From Globobulimina sp. (Eukaryota; Foraminifera; Rotaliida): 5,135 nucleotides of DNA. Shown here piece by piece: positions 1 to 5,135 of the stretch. Each line of letters starts with the position of its first letter. Positions within the stretch are counted from its first letter, which is position 1. A program made the translations under genes and the position numbers. The DNA lies in the NCBI GenBank assembly GCA_003354225.1, contig PIVH01000702.1, forward strand, positions 1 through 5,135, given 5' to 3'. Under the pieces are notes generated by a model. The model searched no databases, was not told the origin of the DNA, and saw only the letters and a list, made by a program, of their open reading frames with translations.

Positions 1-48
1 ACAAATAGTGGTTCCTTTGATTTTGAGGAGTTTTCGAGAGTTATTTTA
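1..48 (+). other. EF-hand calcium-binding loop, C-terminal part
   Basis: Codons 1-14 read TNSGSFDFEEFSRV. This fits positions 3 to 12 of the EF-hand loop (Ser at 5, invariant Gly at 6, hydrophobic Phe at 8, Asp at 9, Glu at 12), followed by Phe and the hydrophobic exit helix VILVM. The first loop Asp would lie just left of the window. Thr in place of Asp/Asn at loop position 3 could weaken Ca2+ binding. Confidence 0.7.
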
Positions 49-1962
49 GTAATGCGGTCATTCAGAGCATATTCGACAAATAATAAATTATTATATGCCA
101 GAATAGGCAATAAAATCAATGATTATCATCAATTATTTGAGAGCAAATCAATAAATGAGCTCGAGAAGAATAACAGATTGACTGCATTGATTAATATAAG
201 TCCAATAGTATCGGCAGATGGTTCCATTGCAACTGATTCGAATTCAGATATCGATAAAATAAATTATCAGAGTGAAAGCGATGAAAAACGCGATGTATAC
301 AGTATTGCAGATAAACGAAGAGATGAGCAAGACGACAGATTATTGGATGACCGGTTATCGCGAATCGAAGATATAATCAGATGTGATAGGACATGGACAG
401 ACAGTGTAACCAAAGTAAGTATCCAAGAAACGATTGAATCCTATACTCATTTGGCAGACCAACATCATCATAAAGTATGGTTATTAGACTTGTTAATCAA
501 AGTTCGATCATCCGTGGAAAGACTGCCCTGTTTAGATTATGATACAGCATTATATTATGCAGTGAAATCAAATAATATCGATATGGTTTCATTGCTAATG
601 GCATATGGTTATGATAAGAATCATAGACAAGAATTTGAACATTGCGTCATAGAATCTATTGTAACACAACAATATAAAATGGCGTTGGTGTTATGTGAAT
701 GCAAAGGAATTCCCATTGTTGTATGTATTAAGCGAGGATATAATATAATTAATATAATGAATAATAATAAGCATGGCCATGAAAGTACTAATCATCATCG
801 ACATGAATCAATGAATGAAACACGAGCAAGATCTGGTTTATTCGTTGAAAATGTTGGATTTAATTTGTTTGTCACTGTTACTGTATTTCAACTAACTGCA
901 CAAACAGACATTGTGTATAGTTCTGATGGGTCGCCATTGTGGAACCATTACTTGCTATTTATTGTTCCATTTGAATGCATCGATGATTACATATATCTGA
1001 AAACAAATTGTGTGTTTAAGGATTTTGGCGAGGAATTGACTGATAATCCATTGAGATTCAGTGACCCAAACAGGCCCATTTTGAGCAAAAGAAAGAAAAA
1101 CAAACCGAAAAAGAAAAAGAAATGGAAAGCGAATCGCGATCGGAAATATAGCGCTGATGAAGTTAAACTAATGAATTGCTTATCGACGGAGGTGAATGTC
1201 GCAAATAGTGCAAAATCAACAAACTCGCTGCGTACACCGGTGACACCACCCATTAGTCCCATGTGTTTATCACGAAACCGATCGAGCGAATATTTGCGCT
1301 CAATGTCCGTTTATAGTGCTGGCAACTTAATGGATAATGGTGTCATTGAACCAGCAGCAAATCACAATAATTTGTTCGTTGATATGCATACAAGGAAATT
1401 TTTGATGAAATTTAAATTGTATCATCATGATTATAATGATTATAAAACACAAACAACAAAGAAAGAGAATGCATTGTGCGGTGATATTGAGTTAGGATAT
1501 CGGAATGAGAATTTATTTAATTATGAAGAATTAGTTTCAGATGTCAAGGATGAGGATGATAATGATTATAAACACAATTCCTACGAGAAACACTTTGCAA
1601 CAGTATTGAATTTAAGAAAAAGAGTATTGAAAAGGAAGAGAGTGGCAGTGGCAGTGGCTGATGCTTTGTTAGATTGTGAAATATATTTAAGTGCATTGAA
1701 ATGTTATGAAAAATTTGGTTTGGAATATATTAATAAAAATAAAAATGATTTCCATTCCTTTGATACATCAAAATATGATGAAATAAATAAACCAATTGAT
1801 TCTTATCCTGATTATTTCATTGCAAATGAAATTGATGAATATAATAATAATGATATTAATGATGATGATGATGATGCCAATGAATGGAAACATTACAAAT
1901 CAAAAAAGAAGAAAAAACAAAAAAATACACCTAACAAATTTCAGAATTTTGCTTCTGTCTGA
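1..1962 (+). CDS. Partial multidomain protein: EF-hand-like, ankyrin-like and C2-like segments (5' end outside window)
   Basis: The frame is open from base 1 to the TGA at 1960-1962 (653 codons visible). The first ATG is at nt 52, but the 17 codons before it encode the second half of an EF-hand, so the gene very likely starts upstream. Counting codons from nt 1, I see an EF-hand-like end (1-17), an Asp/Glu/Arg-rich stretch (about 80-130), an ankyrin-like repeat (180-208) with a weak second one, a His/Asn-rich linker (256-275), a C2-like beta segment (286-346), a Lys/Arg run (362-382), a Thr/Ser-Pro cluster (411-421), a second basic patch near 538-548, and an Asp-rich then Lys-rich tail. No catalytic motif, signal peptide or clear membrane helix is visible. 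The domain mix suggests a calcium-responsive or scaffolding protein, but this is inference and I cannot name the gene. Basic runs could act as nuclear localisation signals. Coding status is likely from length and domain matches; an intron cannot be excluded. Confidence 0.8.
   Translation, partial: TNSGSFDFEEFSRVILVMRSFRAYSTNNKLLYARIGNKINDYHQLFESKSINELEKNNRLTALINISPIVSADGSIATDSNSDIDKINYQSESDEKRDVYSIADKRRDEQDDRLLDDRLSRIEDIIRCDRTWTDSVTKVSIQETIESYTHLADQHHHKVWLLDLLIKVRSSVERLPCLDYDTALYYAVKSNNIDMVSLLMAYGYDKNHRQEFEHCVIESIVTQQYKMALVLCECKGIPIVVCIKRGYNIINIMNNNKHGHESTNHHRHESMNETRARSGLFVENVGFNLFVTVTVFQLTAQTDIVYSSDGSPLWNHYLLFIVPFECIDDYIYLKTNCVFKDFGEELTDNPLRFSDPNRPILSKRKKNKPKKKKKWKANRDRKYSADEVKLMNCLSTEVNVANSAKSTNSLRTPVTPPISPMCLSRNRSSEYLRSMSVYSAGNLMDNGVIEPAANHNNLFVDMHTRKFLMKFKLYHHDYNDYKTQTTKKENALCGDIELGYRNENLFNYEELVSDVKDEDDNDYKHNSYEKHFATVLNLRKRVLKRKRVAVAVADALLDCEIYLSALKCYEKFGLEYINKNKNDFHSFDTSKYDEINKPIDSYPDYFIANEIDEYNNNDINDDDDDANEWKHYKSKKKKKQKNTPNKFQNFASV
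538..711 (+). other. Ankyrin-like repeat plus a degenerate second repeat
   Basis: The segment begins YDTALYYAVKSNNIDMVSLL and continues MAYGYDKN. It follows the ankyrin pattern: Thr-Ala-Leu turn, Ala-Val helix, Asn-Asn-Ile-Asp-Met-Val second helix, then Leu-Leu and a Gly before the next hairpin. A second helix pair (EFEHCVIESIVTQQYKMALV) follows with weaker consensus. Ankyrin repeats usually bind other proteins, and one or two repeats are fewer than a typical stable array, so more divergent repeats may flank these. Confidence 0.6.
856..1038 (+). other. C2-like beta-sandwich segment
   Basis: Alternating hydrophobic strands (LFVTVTVFQL) are followed by SPLWNHYLLFIVPFE and then DDYIYLKTNCVFKDFGEE. 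The Pro-x-Trp-Asn step before a strand, then a hydrophobic strand ending in Val-Pro and a later Phe-Gly, is typical of the middle of C2 domains. The Asp-x-Asp calcium loop expected after the next strand is not seen (Asn-Cys-Val-Phe-Lys-Asp instead). If this is a C2 domain it may bind membrane or protein without calcium. The call rests on pattern only. Confidence 0.4.
1084..1146 (+). other. Basic cluster, possible nuclear localisation signal
   Basis: Twenty-one codons contain 14 Lys/Arg, including SKRKKNKPKKKKKWK, followed downstream by a Thr/Ser-Pro cluster (RTPVTPPISP, 1231-1260) and Ser-rich RNRSSEYLRSMSVYS. This looks like a disordered regulatory linker with candidate proline-directed phosphorylation sites. 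It may also simply be low-complexity expansion. Confidence 0.4.
1840..1875 (+). repeat. Trinucleotide low-complexity tract (AAT then GAT)
   Basis: A run of AAT-type triplets (ataataataa at 1841-1850) passes into five perfect GAT units at 1861-1875. In the gene's frame these encode Asn then Asp runs. Triplet units keep the frame, so length changes would be tolerated. Shortly after it, an A-rich tract (about 1902-1925) encodes the Lys-rich tail. Confidence 0.8.
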
Positions 1963-2282
1963 TGTTATTACAGAATATTTGTTTGTATTTGTCAATTTAT
2001 TTATTTTATATTATGTATTTGCACATTTTCCACTACCAAAGTACGTTCAAAGACCTTTCTATGGGTGTTTAGAAACATAAAATTCAATTATGCATTGTTA
2101 AAAAGTGAATTTGCATTGGGTTTGCAAAGTGAATACAAACCAAGGGGGGGGTTATCTTTTTGAATATATCGTTCAGTTGTTTCAGTTTTTTCATCATGTT
2201 CTCAAGTTATAGCATCATATTTATTTGTTGTTTACATTTATCATTAGGGGCTGATCCAGGACCAGCGTGCTAATCAGGTGGT
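1963..2282. other. Intergenic spacer, AT-rich, no gene recognised
   Basis: This stretch of about 320 bases follows the TGA of the upstream gene. It has no long frame that fits a known family, no tRNA-like fold and no AATAAA polyadenylation signal that I could find. It holds a G8 tract (2144-2151), a 10-base sequence ggttatcttt (2150-2159) repeated exactly at 2280-2289, and a GC-richer patch (2246-2270). It should contain the 3' UTR of the upstream gene and perhaps the promoter of the helicase gene, but no element can be pinned down. Confidence 0.6.
2144..2151 (+). repeat. G8 homopolymer
   Basis: Eight consecutive G residues stand out in very AT-rich sequence and are followed directly by the first copy of ggttatcttt. 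Such tracts are prone to slippage and sequencing error. Confidence 0.9.
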
Positions 2283-2432
2283 TATCTTTCATATAAATGT
2301 GGCAGCGATGCTGTCATTTTAATAACTATGGAAAAGGAATAGTGTTACACGATGGAGCAAAAGATGATATACAATTGCATAACGTGACAGTTGTTGCGAG
2401 TTGCGAGTTGGTTTATACGAAGGAGGTAGTGA
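2283..2432 (+). other. Probable broken 5' coding remnant of the Hrq1-type helicase
   Basis: Short fragments in different frames resemble the start of a helicase core. In frame 3, nt 2292-2339 read YKCGSDAVILITMEKE, reminiscent of the Tyr-x-His-Gln-x-x-Ala-Val motif before the ATP site. In frame 2, nt 2365-2437 read DDIQLHNVTVVAS then CELVYTKEVVNV, reminiscent of the strand before Walker A and the helix after it. The Gly-Lys-Ser/Thr loop itself is absent: only Ser-Cys-Glu lies between the two halves. A tandem 7-base duplication (ttgcgag, 2394-2407) sits exactly there. The assignment is by eye and weak; the frame changes make this stretch untranslatable as one piece. Confidence 0.35.
2394..2407 (+). 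repeat. Tandem 7-base duplication ttgcgag x2
   Basis: Two adjacent copies of ttgcgag lie where the Walker A loop would be expected in the helicase gene. A 7-base duplication shifts the frame by one. It may mark a slippage event, although removing one copy does not by itself restore a continuous frame. Confidence 0.7.
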
Positions 2433-4685
2433 ATGTTGGTTCGATTTTTGGAGCAAAAATTCAGTTTATTATCAAAATTTATATTTATTCCCAACCAAAG
2501 CTTTGGCCCACGATCAGTTGCGCGGATTACAAGTCCAGGCATAAATATTTCGTGTGATTGTTATGACGGCGACACTCCATTCAATCTGCGGAGAGAGATA
2601 TTATTATCCACCAATATAATATTGACTAATCCAGACATTCTGCATCAAACATTGTTACCCAATCATAATAAATACGCCTCTTTATTTGCAAATATATCCT
2701 TTATAATAATGGATGAATCGCATTGTTACTGCTCTGTATTTGGCAGTCACTGTGCAAATATTCTACGTCGATTAAAACGAATCTGTGCATTGCATGGTTC
2801 CTATCCGTTATTTATTGGCTGTTCGGCCACAATCAATAATCCTTTGCAAAATTTTTCGTGTTTGACCGGCATAAAAGAAGCGGATATAAATCTTATTGAT
2901 GATGGACAAGATTCCAGTTCGAATGGAGAGAAATTATTTATATTTTGGCAGCCACCATTGAAAAAAAAGAAATTCCGCATTGGCAAAAAACAGAAGCAAA
3001 CAAACAAATATTTCCATATTGAAAATCATTTACAAACCGTAGAAAATGCAAACAATGAAAGCAAATCTCGACGGAGTGCGTTTACTGAATCTGCGATGTT
3101 ATTTAGTCAGTGTATAATGAGCAATTTGCGATGTATATTATTCGTACAACAACGAAGTGTTTGCGAATTGGTTTATAAATATTGCAGAGATATATTATAT
3201 AAATCCGAATCGAGCAATAATAATTGCGTCAATTTAATCGCTTCGTATCGCGGTGGATATAATAAAGAGTTGCGGCGGCGGATTGAATCGGATTTATTTG
3301 AAAATAGGATATTAGGCATAATCTCGACCAATGCGATGGAGCTAGGCATAGATATCGGCGATTTAGACTGTACTCTGCATATTGGATATAATGGTTTGTC
3401 TTCGTTATGGCAACAAAGTGGAAGAAGTGGAAGGAGTGGCAAAGCCTCATTGGCTATATTCATTGCACAGAATTGTGTCATTGATCAATATATAATTTCA
3501 CATAACCATATTTTATTCGATTCATGCTTTGAAAATGTGATTATTTATCCGTTGAATAAACGTATTTTATATTTACATTTGTTGAGTGCCGTCGGCGATG
3601 AGCCAATGGATAAAAATGAAATTTATAAATATTGGGAAGATAATCATATTATCGATGAGGTTGTGAATGAATTGGTGAATGATGGCAAAATTATGATAGA
3701 TAAAGATATGAATAAATTTATTTTATCTCCCAAATATTTATCTGTTTTGGCGTATAAGTTACATAAAAAAAATGAGGTTGCAAATTATTCAAATTATGTT
3801 CATCCCGCAAAGTTTATTGCAATTCGCAATATTGATGCTATAAATTATGGCGTATATACACAAGGAAGTAATTTGAGATTGGATGAGATGGCTGAAAGAA
3901 ACGCATTTTTTCATGTGTATCCAGGTGCAATTTATTTAAATCAAGGCAAAGAATATGTGATTACACGTTTAGATGTTGTGAATCATGCCGCATTTTGCAA
4001 ACAAGTGTCGCATTCCTCATATTATACATATTCGCGCGACAGAACAGATATATTAATCACAAATAATTTATTTACCAGTCGTACATATAATAAGTTGGTC
4101 CATTTTGGGAGTGTTGATATTCGAACTAAAGTCTTTTCATATTATAAAATAAGCAAAATAAGTCAAGAAATATTTGATGAGAAAGAAATCAATTTACCAA
4201 ATTTAATCACATCGACTGTTGCATTTTGGATTGACATTCCAATGGATATTATAAAGGAAATGAATAAGTTGAAAATTGATATTATTTCAGCAATTCATGC
4301 CATTGAACATTGTATGATTAGTTTGATTCCATTATTTATAAAATGTAATTCAAAGCAATTTGAAACAGAATGTCCATCGCCGTTTGATACAAAAAAAAGA
4401 ATTCCGCGCATTATTATTGCGGAAACAATACGAAATGGTTTGGGCTATGTTGAGGAGATAGTTTTGGATAAAAATAAAAAGAATATTATAAAAGAACTGA
4501 TTAATAAAACAATTGAAACATTTACAAATTGTTCATGTATGAATGAGAAAGATGATGATGCAAATCATGCCATGGATGGATGTTTATCTTGTTGTCATTC
4601 AATAGCATGTCATGAATATAATATTGTTTCGTCCACCAAAAATGGTTTACGTTTGTTGCAATTGTTAAAACCATCATTAATTTAA
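2433..4685 (+). CDS. HRQ1: Hrq1/MrfA-family DEAH-type DNA helicase, 5' end frame-disrupted
   Basis: Family members are ATP-dependent 3'-5' DNA helicases; fungal Hrq1 and bacterial MrfA act in DNA crosslink or mitomycin damage repair. In the 750-residue frame from the ATG at 2433, I see YDGDTP (44-49), motif Ib TNPD (65-68), motif II DESH (94-97) followed by FGSHCANILRRLKRI (103-117), motif III SAT (131-133), a basic insert (177-189) that could be a nuclear signal, motif IV-like ILFVQQR (235-241), motif V STNAMELGIDIGDLD (298-312) and motif VI QQSGRSGR (327-334). The family-specific C-terminal half follows: HVYPGAIYLNQGKEYVITRL (494-513), YYTYSR (530-535), the HAIEH segment (622-626), and cysteines 700, 702, 717, 720 and 726. 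Residues 1 to about 37 are not authentic: 21-36 are a wrong-frame reading of motif Ia, and Walker A is missing. The ATG at 2433 is therefore probably not the native start. Motif II has Ser where DEAH has Ala. The clean 700-codon remainder argues against an old pseudogene. Confidence 0.85.
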   Translation: MLVRFLEQKFSLLSKFIFIPNQSFGPRSVARITSPGINISCDCYDGDTPFNLRREILLSTNIILTNPDILHQTLLPNHNKYASLFANISFIIMDESHCYCSVFGSHCANILRRLKRICALHGSYPLFIGCSATINNPLQNFSCLTGIKEADINLIDDGQDSSSNGEKLFIFWQPPLKKKKFRIGKKQKQTNKYFHIENHLQTVENANNESKSRRSAFTESAMLFSQCIMSNLRCILFVQQRSVCELVYKYCRDILYKSESSNNNCVNLIASYRGGYNKELRRRIESDLFENRILGIISTNAMELGIDIGDLDCTLHIGYNGLSSLWQQSGRSGRSGKASLAIFIAQNCVIDQYIISHNHILFDSCFENVIIYPLNKRILYLHLLSAVGDEPMDKNEIYKYWEDNHIIDEVVNELVNDGKIMIDKDMNKFILSPKYLSVLAYKLHKKNEVANYSNYVHPAKFIAIRNIDAINYGVYTQGSNLRLDEMAERNAFFHVYPGAIYLNQGKEYVITRLDVVNHAAFCKQVSHSSYYTYSRDRTDILITNNLFTSRTYNKLVHFGSVDIRTKVFSYYKISKISQEIFDEKEINLPNLITSTVAFWIDIPMDIIKEMNKLKIDIISAIHAIEHCMISLIPLFIKCNSKQFETECPSPFDTKKRIPRIIIAETIRNGLGYVEEIVLDKNKKNIIKELINKTIETFTNCSCMNEKDDDANHAMDGCLSCCHSIACHEYNIVSSTKNGLRLLQLLKPSLI
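2464..2541 (+). other. Out-of-frame helicase motif Ia
   Basis: Frame 1 of this stretch reads NLYLFPTKALAHDQLRGLQ, a textbook match to motif Ia of Hrq1/MrfA helicases (hydrophobic strand, Phe-Pro-Thr-Lys-Ala-Leu-Ala-x-Asp-Gln). It ends at TAA 2542-2544. The rest of the helicase continues in frame 3 with INISCDCYDGDTP from nt 2541. Frame 1 is open only from 2383 and contains no ATG there, so it cannot be an independent gene. A one-base backward (or two-base forward) shift near 2541 would join it to the main frame. Confidence 0.85.
4530..4610 (+). other. C-terminal Cys cluster (MZB/DUF1998-type, probable metal site)
   Basis: Cys700-x-Cys702, then GCLSC (716-720), Cys721 and Cys726 lie 25 residues or more before the end. 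The pattern Cys-x-Cys, Gly-Cys-x-x-Cys, Cys-x-Glu-x-Asn followed by a Lys-Asn-Gly-Leu helix is that of the four-cysteine metal-binding region at the C-terminus of Hrq1/MrfA helicases. A 14-residue Asp- and Asn-containing insert (703-716) separates the two halves. Confidence 0.75.
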
Positions 4686-4693
4686 GTAGTAAG

Positions 4694-4745
4694 GGCAAAA
4701 ACTAATTACTAGACTAATATATTGAATGGCACAAACTAATACTAG
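4694..4745 (+). repeat. Imperfect direct repeat across a very short intergenic gap
   Basis: ggcaaaaactaattactag (4694-4712) recurs as ggcacaaactaatactag (4728-4745), differing by one substitution and one inserted T. The hexamer taaggg lies just before copy 1 (4690-4695) and just after copy 2 (4751-4756). Copy 2 covers the start of the next gene. It may be a local duplication or a paired regulatory site. Confidence 0.6.
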
Positions 4746-5135
4746 CAAAGTAAGGGAGAGAGATGTAACTGAATGGATATTTAAACGGTTTAACGAGTTA
4801 ACAAAACCAAATATTACTGCTCAGCAACGGGAAGAAATATTGTATAGAGTCTTTTCAATGTTAGAAAAATGTGATAAATCATGGCAATGCCAATTAGATA
4901 TTTTGGATGTTTTTGGTAATATTATTAAAAATAAAGCTGAAATATTATTTGGATGTGGTAATATTTTGGATTTAGTGATAACAATGATTGAAAACTTAGA
5001 GAATAATAAGAATACAAATAATAAGGATAAGGAGGTAAATATAAGCACAATCCATTGTAAATTGTGTCATTTAATATCTATTGTTGGCAGAACACAATTG
5101 TCTGTACAGCATTTAAATAGAATTTTAATCTTATT
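4726..5135 (+). CDS. N-terminal part of a probable BEACH (neurobeachin/LRBA-like) protein, runs off the right edge
   Basis: The frame opens with ATG at 4726, directly preceded by an in-frame TGA (4723-4725), and stays open for 136 codons to the window end. The start is therefore well placed unless an intron intervenes. The protein is helical. Residues 45-76 (MLEKCDKSWQCQLDILDV, then a Phe and an Ile-Ile-Lys-Asn segment) and 111-133 (a Cys-His-Leu-Ile helix, then LSVQHLNRIL) resemble, by eye, the armadillo-like N-terminal region of neurobeachin and LRBA: Leu-Glu-x-Cys-Asp, Gln-x-x-Ile, then a later Ser/Thr-Val-x-x-Leu helix. Those proteins are large scaffolds for vesicle and receptor trafficking. 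An Asn/Lys-rich insert (92-104) splits the two blocks. The BEACH and WD40 domains that would prove the call lie outside the window. The alternative is another HEAT/armadillo-type helical protein. The gap to the helicase stop is only 40 nt. Confidence 0.5.
   Translation, partial: MAQTNTSKVRERDVTEWIFKRFNELTKPNITAQQREEILYRVFSMLEKCDKSWQCQLDILDVFGNIIKNKAEILFGCGNILDLVITMIENLENNKNTNNKDKEVNISTIHCKLCHLISIVGRTQLSVQHLNRILIL

Noticed and set aside
415-420. GTAAGT, a consensus intron donor, inside the upstream gene
   Set aside because: The frame runs through it without a stop and a recognisable ankyrin-like segment follows in the same frame, so splicing is not needed.
987-1262. Minus-strand 91-codon frame with Phe-rich run
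   Set aside because: It is the antisense of the Lys-rich stretch of the upstream gene, and the Phe run simply mirrors the A-rich codons.
1796-2080. 94-codon frame overlapping the end of the upstream gene and running into the spacer
   Set aside because: Its Met/Ile-rich start is the shifted reading of the GAT/AAT triplet tract; there is no family resemblance.
2247-2270. Short GADPGPAC reading, reminiscent of the Asn-Pro-Gly-Pro motif of retroelement 2A peptides
   Set aside because: It lacks the key Asn before Pro-Gly-Pro, the frame stops at once, and there is no reverse transcriptase or repeat structure nearby.
2426-2464. Very short GT-AG introns (for example 2439-2464, 26 nt) to reconcile helicase frames
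   Set aside because: One such intron could link frame 2 to frame 1, but none fits the second shift at 2541 and none restores Walker A, so the model is not supported.
2297-2557. 86-codon frame before and over the helicase start
   Set aside because: Not an independent gene. Its middle resembles a helicase fragment and its end reads motif Ia in a wrong frame; it is treated as part of the broken 5' region.
2345-3481. Several minus-strand frames of 65-102 codons opposite the helicase
   Set aside because: Antisense shadows of well-supported helicase coding sequence, without recognisable motifs.
4821-5048. Minus-strand 75-codon frame with hydrophobic start
   Set aside because: It lies wholly opposite the better-supported forward frame at 4726-5135; the hydrophobic look comes from antisense of Lys/Asn codons.
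1-5135. Non-standard genetic code, CRISPR array, tRNA or bacterial operon
   Set aside because: Long frames contain no reassigned stops, no regular spaced repeats or tRNA-like arms were seen, and the protein families are eukaryotic in style.

Overview
The window looks like nuclear DNA of an AT-rich, compact protist-type eukaryote. The standard genetic code fits: long frames are free of TAA, TAG and TGA, and both TGA and TAA end genes. The proteins are rich in Asn, Asp and Lys, and the recognisable families are eukaryotic (EF-hand, ankyrin, C2-like, Hrq1 helicase, probable BEACH protein). The Lys, Asn and Asp runs bring foraminiferan or other rhizarian genomes to mind, but that is only an impression; no lineage can be proven here.

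Layout, all on the + strand. (1) Nt 1-1962 is the 3' part of a large gene that enters from the left. The frame is already open at base 1 and begins inside an EF-hand-like loop, so the ATG at 52 is probably internal. It continues with an ankyrin-like segment, a C2-like beta segment, a strongly basic stretch, a Thr/Ser-Pro cluster and an acidic/basic low-complexity tail. (2) Nt 1963-2282 is an AT-rich spacer with a G8 tract and no recognised gene. (3) Nt about 2283-4685 is a superfamily 2 helicase of the Hrq1/MrfA (YprA) family. From about 2545 on it is a clean frame carrying the helicase core, the family-specific C-terminal region and a terminal Cys cluster. Its 5' part is broken over three frames: motif Ia lies in frame 1 (about 2473-2541), the rest in frame 3, and no Walker A motif was found. 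(4) After only 40 nt, nt 4726-5135 begins another gene that runs off the right edge. Its helical N-terminus resembles the armadillo-like N-terminal region of neurobeachin/LRBA BEACH proteins.

The three genes do not form an obvious pathway: one is a probable Ca2+/scaffold-type protein, one a DNA repair helicase, one a probable vesicle-trafficking scaffold. The strongest observation is the localised frame damage and missing ATP-binding loop at the start of an otherwise well-kept Hrq1-type helicase. It could be an assembly or sequencing error, unusual splicing or recoding, or a real 5' lesion. I see no convincing undescribed multi-gene system.
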